DNA from: Desulfobacteraceae bacterium | GTDB lineage: Bacteria; Desulfobacterota; Desulfobacteria; Desulfobacterales; SURF-15 | DNA length: 18,049 nt | Direction: 5' to 3' | NCBI GenBank assembly: GCA_003599475.1 | Contig: QZKK01000103.1 | Span: 1-18,049, forward strand | Part shown: positions 1 through 7,358 of the stretch, one piece after another | Layout of the letters: every line of letters starts with the position of its first letter | Position numbering within the stretch: the first letter of the stretch is position 1 | The notes under the pieces: model-generated | Seen by the model: only the letters and a program-made list of their open reading frames with translations | What the model was told of the DNA's origin: nothing | The model's database searches: none | Made by a program: the position numbers and the translations under genes

Positions 1-803
1 TGCTCATGGTCTTGCCGGTAATGGGAGCCGTTCTGATTTCCGCACTTGCCATCAATTTCTACCAGGTAGGCCTTCATTTTTCTTTTAAACCGCTTGAACC
101 GAAGCTGGAACGCTTCAATGTGTTCAAGGGGATGAAGCGGTTTTTTTCGAAAAAAGCGTTTGTCGAACTGATCAAATCGATTGTGAAACTAGCCATCATC
201 GGCTGGGTCGCCTACCGGGTCATCGACTCGGAAATCGGGCATCTGCTCCATCTGCATGATCTGGAGTGTGCAGCGATTACAGTTTTCATCCTGAAAGGGA
301 TCTTCAAGCTCTTTCTCTGGGTGCTTCTGGTGATGGCCGTTTTGGCTGTTTTAGACCATGCCTTCCAGAAGTGGCAGTTCGAGGAACAGCTCAAGATGAC
401 CAAACAGGAGATCAAGGAGGAATACAAGCAGACGGAAGGGGATCCTCAGGTGAAGGCAAGAATCAAGAGCATCCAGATTCAGGCCGCACGGCGAAGAATG
501 ATGCAGCAGGTCCCCCAGGCCGATGTGGTGGTCACCAACCCGACGCACCTGGCCCTTGCGATCCGATATGCCGCAGAGAAAATGACCGCCCCTCAGGTGG
601 TCGCCAAGGGGGCGGGTCGCGTGGCGGAGCGGATCAGAACGGTTGCAGCGGAACACAGCATTCCGGTGGTGGAAAACAAGGAATTGGCCCGGAATTTGTA
701 TAAGCTCGTAAAGATCGGAGAAGAGATTCCGGTGCAGCTATATCAGGCCGTCGCCGAGTTGTTAGCGTATGTATATAAACTTAGAGGGAAAATTCCGAGA
801 TAG
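1..803 (+). CDS. flhB: Flagellar export switch protein FlhB, 5' end missing
   Basis: FlhB is the substrate-specificity switch of the flagellar type III export apparatus in the inner membrane. The reading frame is already open at base 3, so the gene starts outside the window. About 266 residues are visible, and comparison with the usual ~360-380 residues suggests roughly 90 N-terminal residues are absent. The visible part has membrane segments (first residues MVLPVMGAVLISALAI; a second around KGIFKLFLWVLLVMAVLAVL), the charged linker with KMTKQEIKEEYKQTEGDP, and the autocleavage motif NPTH at bases 537-548 inside VVVTNPTHLALAIRY. These are family hallmarks. The intact NPTH means self-cleavage between N and P should occur. 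The gene is followed after 98 bases by flhA, the usual partner. An AGAGGAG Shine-Dalgarno-like sequence overlaps its stop codon. Confidence 0.97.
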   Translation, partial: LMVLPVMGAVLISALAINFYQVGLHFSFKPLEPKLERFNVFKGMKRFFSKKAFVELIKSIVKLAIIGWVAYRVIDSEIGHLLHLHDLECAAITVFILKGIFKLFLWVLLVMAVLAVLDHAFQKWQFEEQLKMTKQEIKEEYKQTEGDPQVKARIKSIQIQAARRRMMQQVPQADVVVTNPTHLALAIRYAAEKMTAPQVVAKGAGRVAERIRTVAAEHSIPVVENKELARNLYKLVKIGEEIPVQLYQAVAELLAYVYKLRGKIPR

Positions 804-901
804 AGGAGATCGAAAGACGGCTGCCGCCGCGAACAAATGTCACTGCGCCAACGGCCGGCGCCAACTTACCCCTTCAGGGGGTTACGGATCGTAAACGTAA
901 A

Positions 902-3019
902 ATGGATACCTTGATGGTCAAAGCAAGAAGCGGCTTTTTCAATGAAATCGTAAAGGATGCATCCGATATCGTCATGGTGCTGGCGGTCATCGGCATTCTG
1001 ATGGCGATGATTCTGCCGTTGCCGTCCGCCTTGCTCGACATATCGCTGGCCATGAACATCACGCTTTCGGTCATCGTCCTCATCACCGCGATGTACACGG
1101 TAAAGCCGCTTGATTTTTCCATATTCCCGTCGCTTCTTCTGGTGCTCACCCTGTTTCGGCTCTCCCTGAATGTCGCATCCACCCGTCTGATTCTGCTCCA
1201 CGGAGACGAAGGACCCCTTGCCGCCGGATCGATCATCCAGGCCTTCGGCATGTTCGTCGTCGGCGGAAATTTCGTAATCGGCATGATCATTTTCATGATC
1301 CTTGTCCTGATCAACTTTATCGTCATCACCAAAGGGTCCGGGCGTATTGCGGAAGTCGCCGCACGATTTCAACTGGACGGCATGCCCGGCAAGCAGATGG
1401 CCATCGATGCGGATTTAAACGCCGGCATCATCGACGAAACCGAAGCCCGCGAACGCAGGAAGGTGATTTCCATGGAGTCCGAGTTCCACGGAGCCATGGA
1501 CGGGGCGAGCAAATTCGTCCGCGGGGATGCCGTCGCCGGCATCATCATCACGGTAATCAACATCGTCGGCGGTTTCGTGATCGGAGTCCTGCAAAAAAAC
1601 ATGTCCGTCTTGGACGCCTTGGAAAACTACACCGTCCTGACGGTTGGAGACGGTCTGGTCACCCAGATTCCCGCCCTGATCGTATCGACGGCAGCAGGTC
1701 TTCTGGTTTCGAGGTCCGCCTCGGAAAACGCCATGGGAAAAGAGTTCGGCAAGCACATCTTTTCGAATCCGAATCCGATCTATATCGGTTCCGTTGTCGT
1801 ATTTCTCTTCGGTCTGGTGCCCGGGATGCCGACATTCCCATTCGTTGCCCTTTCCCTGCTGCTCGGCGGATCCGTTTACCTGTTCAGGCGCAATCGGGCT
1901 GCTGCTGAAAGCCTTCCGGCATCCGATTCGGCTTCCGAAGAAAAAACCGACTCGGCACCCGAGGATGTGGAGCATCTTCTTTCGGTCGATACGATGGAGC
2001 TCGAGGTGGGCTACGGGCTGATTCCGCTGGTGGATAAAGACCAGGACGGCAGCCTGCTCGGAAGAATCCGAGCCATCCGCAGGCAATTTGCCACCGAACT
2101 GGGGATCGTCATCCCCCCCATCCATATTCGGGATAATTTGAAGCTGAAACCGTCCGAATATCGGATGGTCATCAAAGGGGTGGAAATGGCTCGGAGTGAA
2201 CTGCTGGTGAACCATCTGCTGGCAATGGATCCGGGCGATGCCCAGCGCAAGATCGAGGGGATCGAAACGAAGGAACCGGCGTTCAATCTGCCGGCGATAT
2301 GGATTCCTAGGGAGCGGGAGGAGGAGGCCAAGTTTGCCGGCTATACCGTCGTCGATATTCCCACGGTCATCGCCACCCATCTGACGGAGATGATCCGAAG
2401 CAGCGCGGGCGACCTGATGGGAAGACAGGAGACCCAGCATCTGCTGGATCACATGGGCAAGACGCATCCGAAGGCGGTGGAAGAGCTGGTGCCTTCGCTG
2501 CTGTCTCTGGGGGCTGTGCAGAAGGTGCTGCAGAACCTGCTGAAGGAGCGGATCTCCATCCGTGATCTGCTCTCCATCATCGAATCCCTCGCCGACTACG
2601 CCACGATGACCAAGGATCCGGATCTGCTCACCGAATATGTCCGGCAGAAGCTGGCACGTTCGATCCTTGCCCCGTTTATTCAGGAAGGCGGGGTACTCAA
2701 TGTCATTCCGGTCGAACACGCCATCGAGGAGCTTTTTTCCAAGAGCATTCAGCGCTCCGATCATGGAGGGGTTCCGCCCATCGAACCTTCGGTGATCGCA
2801 ACGATTACTGCATCGATTCAGGATTCGGTTGAAAAGGCGAACATCATGAACATTCATCCCATCATCTTGTGCTCACCCGGGATTCGGCGGCATTTCAGAA
2901 AAATTGTCGAGCAGATCGATCCGTCGGTCATGGTGATTTCGCATGCGGAAGTCATGCAGAATGTTCGATTGCAATCGCGGGGAAAGGTAAGCCTGGCACA
3001 TGGCCATAAGGCGCTATAA
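902..3019 (+). CDS. flhA: Flagellar export gate protein FlhA
   Basis: FlhA forms the nonameric export gate of the flagellar type III secretion system. It couples proton flow to export and docks chaperone-substrate complexes. The 705-residue product has the normal family length. The N-terminal half is membrane-embedded (from about residue 22, DIVMVLAVIGILMAMILPLP, to about 330) and contains the conserved cytoplasmic FHIPEP loop at residues 155-175 (RFQLDGMPGKQMAIDADLNA...). The C-terminal cytoplasmic domain begins after an acidic linker near residue 345. The ATG at 902 has no convincing Shine-Dalgarno; ATG 914 and TTG 911 are alternatives. The frame is open upstream to base 785 but without ATG, GTG or TTG. 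The 3' end overlaps flhF by 20 bases, so the two are probably translationally coupled. Confidence 0.96.
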   Translation: MDTLMVKARSGFFNEIVKDASDIVMVLAVIGILMAMILPLPSALLDISLAMNITLSVIVLITAMYTVKPLDFSIFPSLLLVLTLFRLSLNVASTRLILLHGDEGPLAAGSIIQAFGMFVVGGNFVIGMIIFMILVLINFIVITKGSGRIAEVAARFQLDGMPGKQMAIDADLNAGIIDETEARERRKVISMESEFHGAMDGASKFVRGDAVAGIIITVINIVGGFVIGVLQKNMSVLDALENYTVLTVGDGLVTQIPALIVSTAAGLLVSRSASENAMGKEFGKHIFSNPNPIYIGSVVVFLFGLVPGMPTFPFVALSLLLGGSVYLFRRNRAAAESLPASDSASEEKTDSAPEDVEHLLSVDTMELEVGYGLIPLVDKDQDGSLLGRIRAIRRQFATELGIVIPPIHIRDNLKLKPSEYRMVIKGVEMARSELLVNHLLAMDPGDAQRKIEGIETKEPAFNLPAIWIPREREEEAKFAGYTVVDIPTVIATHLTEMIRSSAGDLMGRQETQHLLDHMGKTHPKAVEELVPSLLSLGAVQKVLQNLLKERISIRDLLSIIESLADYATMTKDPDLLTEYVRQKLARSILAPFIQEGGVLNVIPVEHAIEELFSKSIQRSDHGGVPPIEPSVIATITASIQDSVEKANIMNIHPIILCSPGIRRHFRKIVEQIDPSVMVISHAEVMQNVRLQSRGKVSLAHGHKAL

Positions 3020-4160
3020 AGCCCGGAGCATTCAGGAGGCCATCAGCCGGATCAAGGAGGATATCGGTCCGGATGCGATGATCCTTTCCACGCGCAGGCT
3101 TCCAAAAAGCGCCGATCACCGGAATCTTTTCGAAGTAACCGCCGCTCTGGAAAAACCGGCCGCCGTCGAGTTTCGCGACAGGCTTGAAGCGCAAGAGCCC
3201 TCCGTATCGAATCCCGGCAACCGGGAACCGGAGGACGGGTTCAGAGCCGGCAGGGGAGAATCGGACCGTTGCGGCACCCTGCGGGTCGATGATCTGAATG
3301 CAGGTCTATTCAGCATCAAAGACATGCTTCTCGTCATCGACCAGGGCGGCGGACTCCCGGAATTTCTGCAGCGGTTTCCGGAGAGCCTCAACTGGTACGC
3401 CAAGCTGGTCACAGCCGGAGTTTCGGAGCGCCAGGCACGAAAGATCATGATCCGGAGCCTGGAAAAGGCCCCTGCCCGGCCCCTGCCGATGGAGGAAATC
3501 ACGAAACGGGTCCTCAGGACGGTGTCGGGCATGATCCGAATCAGCGATCCGTTTTCGTCCCCGAACGGCAGCTCCCGCCTGTCTGCATTCATCGGACCGA
3601 CCGGGGTAGGAAAAACGACCACCATCGCCAAGCTGGCGGCGGTGTTGAGTCTTCAGCAGAAAAAAAGCGTCGGAGTGATCTCCGTGGACAGCTACCGTAT
3701 CGGGGGCGTCGATCAGCTCAGGACTTATGCCGGAATCATGGGGTTGCCCTGCCTTTCGGCATTCTCTCCTCGGGATCTCCAGACTGCGGTCGAGAAAATG
3801 CGGGACAAGGAGATCGTACTGATCGATACCGCCGGACGGAGCCATCTGGACAGGGACAGGATGATGGATCTGTGCCGGTTCATGCAGGGGAGCCTTCAAA
3901 TATCTTGTCACCTGGTCATGAGCGCAGCAACGGATCGAACCGATATGAGGGAGGTGGCCGATCATTTTTCGATGCTGAAGCCGCAGACCTGTGTGTTTAC
4001 CAAGCTGGACGAAACCCGGCGGAAAGGAGCGATGATCGATCAACTGGCCCTGATGAAGATGCCGATCTCCTATATTACAAACGGTCAGCGCGTGCCGGAG
4101 GATATTGTTTCCGCCAGCAGGAGGTCTGTTTTGAAGCTGGTCCTGAGCGGCCGGCCGTAG
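3000..4160 (+). CDS. flhF: SRP-type GTPase FlhF, flagellar placement factor
   Basis: FlhF is an SRP-family GTPase (relative of Ffh and FtsY) that fixes the site of flagellar assembly, usually a cell pole, working with FlhG. The product has 386 residues. An N-terminal basic region (MAIRRYKARSIQEAISRIKEDIG...DAMILSTRR) is followed by a variable acidic linker, an N-domain (about 100-180) and the G domain. The G domain shows the P-loop GPTGVGKTT at 199-207, the insertion-box stretch DSYRIGGVDQLRTYA at 230-244, DTAGR at 276-280 and the guanine-specificity motif TKLDE at 334-338. All GTPase motifs are intact. The start ATG lies inside flhA (20-base overlap) with a GGAAAGG-like ribosome site just upstream. 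An 11-base perfect tandem duplication follows its stop codon. Confidence 0.96.
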   Translation: MAIRRYKARSIQEAISRIKEDIGPDAMILSTRRLPKSADHRNLFEVTAALEKPAAVEFRDRLEAQEPSVSNPGNREPEDGFRAGRGESDRCGTLRVDDLNAGLFSIKDMLLVIDQGGGLPEFLQRFPESLNWYAKLVTAGVSERQARKIMIRSLEKAPARPLPMEEITKRVLRTVSGMIRISDPFSSPNGSSRLSAFIGPTGVGKTTTIAKLAAVLSLQQKKSVGVISVDSYRIGGVDQLRTYAGIMGLPCLSAFSPRDLQTAVEKMRDKEIVLIDTAGRSHLDRDRMMDLCRFMQGSLQISCHLVMSAATDRTDMREVADHFSMLKPQTCVFTKLDETRRKGAMIDQLALMKMPISYITNGQRVPEDIVSASRRSVLKLVLSGRP

Positions 4161-4171
4161 AAGAAGCCCAA

Positions 4172-4193
4172 ATTCCGATCAGATTCCGATCAG
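4172..4193 (+). repeat. 11-bp perfect tandem duplication after flhF
   Basis: ATTCCGATCAG occurs twice back to back (4172-4182 and 4183-4193) in the flhF-flhG spacer, 11 bases after the flhF stop codon. It is non-coding. A second, unrelated 11-bp tandem duplication overlaps the fliA stop codon. Confidence 0.9.
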
Positions 4194-4245
4194 ACGGATT
4201 CGATTAAGGGGGTCCCGATGATCTTGAATGCGAAGGAGTACAGCA

Positions 4246-5190
4246 GTGGATCAAGCAAGCAGCTTAAGAAGGATCATCAAAGAGAAGAGAGGCGTCCCGG
4301 CAGCACGGGGCGCAAATCACTCGGAACCCGCCGGTGCGCTCCCCCCCCGGGTGGTTTCGGTAACCAGCGGCAAGGGCGGGGTCGGAAAGACGCATATCGT
4401 GGCAAACCTGGCCGTAGCGCTTTCACGTCTGGGCAAAAGGATCCTCGTACTGGATGCGGACCTGGGGCTTGCCAATATCGATATCATCTTCGGGGTGCAC
4501 CCGGAATATAACATCGGAGATGTGGTCACCGGTGAAAAGACTCTTCCGGAGATCATCGTGGAGGGGCCTTCGGGTGTGCGGATCATTCCGGCGGGTTCCG
4601 GTTTCGTCAATCTGACACAGTTGACGGACGGGCAGAAGATGAGCCTTATGGGCGAGTTCGAAGCGCTGGAAGACAGATTCGACATGATGCTCGTCGATAC
4701 CTCCGCGGGCATTTCACAGAACGTGATCTATTTCAACCTTTCCGCCGATGACTGCATGGTTGTCGCCACCCCGGAGCCGACCTCCATCACCGACGCCTAT
4801 GCGGTAATGAAGGTCATGGGACTGCAACACGGCACCCGGTATTTCAAACTCCTGGTCAACATGGTCAAAGACGACAGGGAAGCCAAGGCAGTTTACGCCA
4901 ACCTGTGCCAGGCCACCGATCGGTTTCTGGAGGGAGTCGTCATCGAGTATGTCGGGTTCATTCCGCTGGACGATCTGGTCAGGAAGGCGGTCAAGCACAG
5001 GAAATCGATGATGGAAATGTATCCCGAAGCCGAGTTCAGCAAAGGCATCGAAAGAATCGCGGAAGAGCTTCTGGAGTGGCCGAGAACCATTGAATCGGAC
5101 GGAAATATCAAGTTTTTCCTCAAGCGGTACCTGGAGTTTCGCGCTGAAAACGACAAGAGCTGCCGAAGACTCCAATCGGGGGTTCTTTGA
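4246..5190 (+). CDS. flhG: MinD-like ATPase FlhG, flagellar number regulator
   Basis: FlhG (YlxH/FleN/MinD2) is a membrane-cycling ParA/MinD-family ATPase that stimulates FlhF GTPase activity and limits flagellar number. I chose the GTG at 4246 over the in-frame ATG at 4228. The GTG has a strong GAAGGAG ribosome site at 4232-4238 with 7-base spacing, and it gives the family's typical N-terminus, (M)DQASSLRR, whose DQAxxLR motif is the FlhF-activating peptide known for FlhG. The 314-residue product has the deviant Walker A motif SGKGGVGKT (KGGVGKT at 43-49), the switch region DADLGLANID (70-79) and Walker B DTSAG (151-155). The residue after KGGVGKT is His instead of the common T/S/N. It lies 85 bases after flhF and before fliA, the usual order. 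Confidence 0.94.
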   Translation: MDQASSLRRIIKEKRGVPAARGANHSEPAGALPPRVVSVTSGKGGVGKTHIVANLAVALSRLGKRILVLDADLGLANIDIIFGVHPEYNIGDVVTGEKTLPEIIVEGPSGVRIIPAGSGFVNLTQLTDGQKMSLMGEFEALEDRFDMMLVDTSAGISQNVIYFNLSADDCMVVATPEPTSITDAYAVMKVMGLQHGTRYFKLLVNMVKDDREAKAVYANLCQATDRFLEGVVIEYVGFIPLDDLVRKAVKHRKSMMEMYPEAEFSKGIERIAEELLEWPRTIESDGNIKFFLKRYLEFRAENDKSCRRLQSGVL

Positions 5191-5197
5191 GGTAAAC

Positions 5198-5343
5198 GTT
5201 CAGGGGTTCAAAGGTTCAAGGTTCAGAGGTTAAGGATTGCGCCGGTTTCCAGGTTTCAACTCAAAATACGAGGGGACATCAACAGCAATCATTGAGACCT
5301 AACCATTGAAATTACGCCAACGTTGAACCTTTGAACGCTGAAC
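5198..5343. repeat. GGTTCA-rich inverted repeat in the flhG-fliA spacer
   Basis: The left arm GTTCAG-GG-GTTCAAAGGTTCAA (5198-5219) is matched by the reverse-complement right arm TTGAACCTTTGAAC-G-CTGAAC (5323-5343). The core of 14 bases is perfect, and a further 6 pair after a 1-base length difference. The left arm continues into more degenerate GGTTCA units up to about 5233, and the right arm into CCCGGTGAACGGTT. The arms are separated by about 103 bases with no ORF. The iterated GGTTCA unit looks like a dispersed intergenic repeat (REP/MITE-like) rather than a terminator; that reading is inference. Confidence 0.75.
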
Positions 5344-5436
5344 CCGGTGAACGGTTACGGTTTGACTTCATGATCCTTTCCGTGTTTGCGAGCCTGACGG
5401 CTGAACGATTAAAAAGCGAAAAGAGACGGGAATCAA

Positions 5437-6210
5437 ATGCATACCGCACAAAAATCGGCAAAAAATGATGAGAAGAAGGCTTTTCGGGGCTTCAACCGGA
5501 AGGAACGCGAGGCCATGATCGTCGGGTATGCCCCCCTGGTCAAACACATCGCCGGCCGGATGGCCATGCGAATTCCTTCCAGCATTTCTTTTGACGAGTT
5601 GATCAGTGCCGGCTGTCTTGGCCTGATCGATGCCATCGACCGATTCGACCCCACAAAAGAGGTCGACCTGAAGACCTATGCAGCCTACCGGATCAAGGGG
5701 GCCATTCTGGACGAGCTCCGCAGCATGGACTGGTATTCCCGATCCATGAGGAAAAAAATCCAACAGATCGAAAAGGCTTTGTCGGCTGTGGAATCGCGCG
5801 AGGGCAGGCCCGCCGAAGATTGGGAAGTGGCAAAGGAGATCGGAATGGAGTTGGACGATTACTGCAAGCTGCTTTCCAACATACACGGCATCGGGCTCTT
5901 CAGCCTTGACGAGTACATAAAGGATGAAGACAACGATACCCTGACCAAGAAATCTTTTCAGGAAAGGGTCCTGAGCGAGGATGATCCGGCCCAGAACGTG
6001 GTCAACAATGAAATGAGGAAGTATCTTGCAGAGGCCGTCAAAACACTTTCCGAAAAGGAGCAGATGGTTGTCTCGTTCTACTATTTCGAGGATCTCACCT
6101 TGAAGGAGATCGGGCACATCCTCGATCTTACGGAGTCGAGAATATGTCAGATCCACACCCTCGCCCTGATCAAGTTGAGGTCGAGGCTCAAAGGCTATCA
6201 CAGAGCCTGA
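5437..6210 (+). CDS. fliA: Flagellar RNA polymerase sigma factor FliA (sigma-28)
   Basis: FliA directs RNA polymerase to late flagellar and chemotaxis promoters once the hook is complete and FlgM is exported. The 257-residue product has region 2 at about 25-98 (LVKHIAGRMAMRIPSSISFD, DELISAGCLGLIDAIDRFDP, TYAAYRIKGAILDELRSMDW). Region 3 follows at about 105-160, and region 4 at about 196-252 contains the helix-turn-helix LTLKEIGHILDLTESRICQIH. GLIDAIDRFDP and DELRSMDW are FliA hallmarks. Length and domain order are normal. The ATG at 5437 has a purine-rich upstream sequence (AAGAGACGGGAA). A 246-base spacer with repeats separates it from flhG, so it may have its own promoter, but I could not point to a convincing one. 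No che genes lie between flhG and fliA. Confidence 0.96.
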   Translation: MHTAQKSAKNDEKKAFRGFNRKEREAMIVGYAPLVKHIAGRMAMRIPSSISFDELISAGCLGLIDAIDRFDPTKEVDLKTYAAYRIKGAILDELRSMDWYSRSMRKKIQQIEKALSAVESREGRPAEDWEVAKEIGMELDDYCKLLSNIHGIGLFSLDEYIKDEDNDTLTKKSFQERVLSEDDPAQNVVNNEMRKYLAEAVKTLSEKEQMVVSFYYFEDLTLKEIGHILDLTESRICQIHTLALIKLRSRLKGYHRA

Positions 6211-6224
6211 GAGGAGCCTGAGAG
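6203..6224 (+). repeat. 11-bp perfect tandem duplication across the fliA stop codon
   Basis: GAGCCTGAGAG is repeated directly (6203-6213, 6214-6224); the first copy contains the fliA TGA. The second copy forms the left part of a hairpin (6214-6230). Confidence 0.9.
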
Positions 6225-6230
6225 AGGCTC
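6214..6230 (+). promoter_or_regulatory. Small hairpin covering the ribosome site of the FliL-like gene
   Basis: GAGCCT (6214-6219), loop GAGAG, AGGCTC (6225-6230) form a perfect 6-bp stem four bases after the fliA stop. It has no T-run, so it is not a typical terminator. It would hide the AGAGAGG sequence (6221-6227) that could serve ATG 6236. The GGAG at 6232-6235, which could serve ATG 6245, stays free. A translational effect is inference. Confidence 0.45.
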
Positions 6231-6235
6231 CGGAG

Positions 6236-7006
6236 ATGCAGCCCATGCCGATCGAAAAAGAAGCGGAATTTGTTTCTCAGGAAGAAATCGACCGTCTTCT
6301 CGGAGATGAGGACGCTCCCGAATCGAAAGCGATTCCCGAACAGTCGGAAAATCGGGCTTCGTTAAAATCCCATGCCGGGCAAGAGGCGCCGGCGGAAATC
6401 CCTCTCGCCGATGCCCCTGCAGGGAAGGATGCAGATGAATCGGCGAAAACCTTTGCCGACAGGGTTGTTTTGGAAGAAGTCCCCCGGGAGACGATCGCTC
6501 GACCGCCGGTTTGCAGAAACAGATGGTCTCCCGGCAGGGAATTTTGGATCGCCGCATCGATGGCGGTGATTTTGGGAATGGCCGTAAACGCTTTTTTATG
6601 GGCGAACAGCCGGGAAATCCGGCACCCGGGCAAACCGGAAGTTTCGACTTTTCCAGTTGTAAACATTCCGGATGCTCAGCTTCCCGCTTCGCTCAGGATA
6701 TCCCCCCTCTCATTTGACCTGAAAGGGTTCCTTGTTTCGGCACCCGCGGACCGCAAGGATTTAGCCTACATCACCGTCGATGTATCCGTCGAGCTGACCA
6801 ACGCAAAGGCCGTGTCCCTGATTAAAGCGCACACCGCTTTTTACCGAAATATCATATATGAAGCGATACGGGGCCTTCTGAAATCGATCGACAAGGCAAA
6901 TTTCAATGAAATCAGTCTAAAGCTGGAGATTCTCAAGGCGGTGAACAGATCTTTTCCGGAGCGAGCCGTCCGGGATATCGTCGTGGATGCACTTGTCGTG
7001 TATTGA
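6236..7006 (+). CDS. FliL-like membrane protein with FliM-type CheY-binding motif
   Basis: The 256-residue product has three parts. The cytoplasmic N-terminal segment (1-103) is acidic and low in complexity and carries VSQEEIDRLLG at residues 13-23, nearly identical to the LSQEEIDALL peptide at the start of FliM that binds phosphorylated CheY. A single membrane helix spans about 104-123 (FWIAASMAVILGMAVNAFLW). The periplasmic part, from about 155 to 256, resembles FliL: hydrophobic LKGFLVSAP strand, ITVDVSVEL strand, a helix with YRNIIYEAIRGLLKS, then LKLEILKAVNRSFPERAVRDIVVDALVVY. FliL-family proteins encircle MotAB stators and support torque. ATG 6245, nine bases after GGAG, is an alternative start. 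It directly follows fliA. The FliL assignment is by pattern only; the combination with a FliM-like peptide is unusual. Confidence 0.7.
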   Translation: MQPMPIEKEAEFVSQEEIDRLLGDEDAPESKAIPEQSENRASLKSHAGQEAPAEIPLADAPAGKDADESAKTFADRVVLEEVPRETIARPPVCRNRWSPGREFWIAASMAVILGMAVNAFLWANSREIRHPGKPEVSTFPVVNIPDAQLPASLRISPLSFDLKGFLVSAPADRKDLAYITVDVSVELTNAKAVSLIKAHTAFYRNIIYEAIRGLLKSIDKANFNEISLKLEILKAVNRSFPERAVRDIVVDALVVY

Positions 7007-7038
7007 ATGCTTAGGAGAGCGCCAAAGGAGTATCGGCC

Positions 7039-7353
7039 ATGACGACCCTTTCGGATGTCAATATCATCGTCCAGCAAAGCGGCAGGGCGAAAGCCGCCCA
7101 GAACATCCTTCACGCCGTTCAGGAGCAAAGTCAATTGGCGGCAGGGCAGCAGAGGGTAAGAGAACAGGCGCAGCGGTCAACGATTCAGAACTCCGAAGAT
7201 TCAAAGCCCGCCCAATTGAAGAAAAAACCGGACGATAAAGAGTCGGATAAAAGGAAAGAGCGTCGAAGCGCAAAAGGGGGAGGCAACCCGCCGGCGGAGG
7301 ATGCTGCGGTCAAACCCCGAAGCCGCGGAAAATTCGTGGATACGGTGGCATAG
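7039..7353 (+). CDS. Small charged protein of unknown function in flagellar operon
   Basis: I do not recognise this 104-residue protein. It has a good AAAGGAG ribosome site (7024-7030) eight bases before its ATG and sits 32 bases after the FliL-like gene and 5 bases before the next gene, so it is very probably real. Residues 12-50 look helical and Gln/Ala-rich. Residues 55-80 are highly basic and acidic (KPAQLKKKPDDKESDKRKERR) and probably disordered. The last ten residues (SRGKFVDTVA) form a compact tail that could be a docking motif. There is no signal peptide or membrane segment, so it should be cytoplasmic. Its place between two membrane proteins of the flagellar operon suggests a motility role, but nothing in the sequence states one. 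Confidence 0.75.
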   Translation: MTTLSDVNIIVQQSGRAKAAQNILHAVQEQSQLAAGQQRVREQAQRSTIQNSEDSKPAQLKKKPDDKESDKRKERRSAKGGGNPPAEDAAVKPRSRGKFVDTVA

Positions 7354-7358
7354 AGATC

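Noticed and set aside
2649..2670. TGGCACG...CTTGCC sigma-54-like sequence inside flhA
   Set aside because: The GG-to-GC distance is four bases too long, and it lies within conserved coding sequence.
1415..2857. Long minus-strand open frame opposite flhA (480 codons)
   Set aside because: It is rich in His, Arg, Gln and Asp in a way typical of antisense shadows of GC-rich genes; the plus strand encodes an unmistakable FlhA.
3872..4207. ORF overlapping the flhF end in another frame
   Set aside because: It is an overlap with conserved FlhF G-domain codons, with no ribosome site and no recognisable product.
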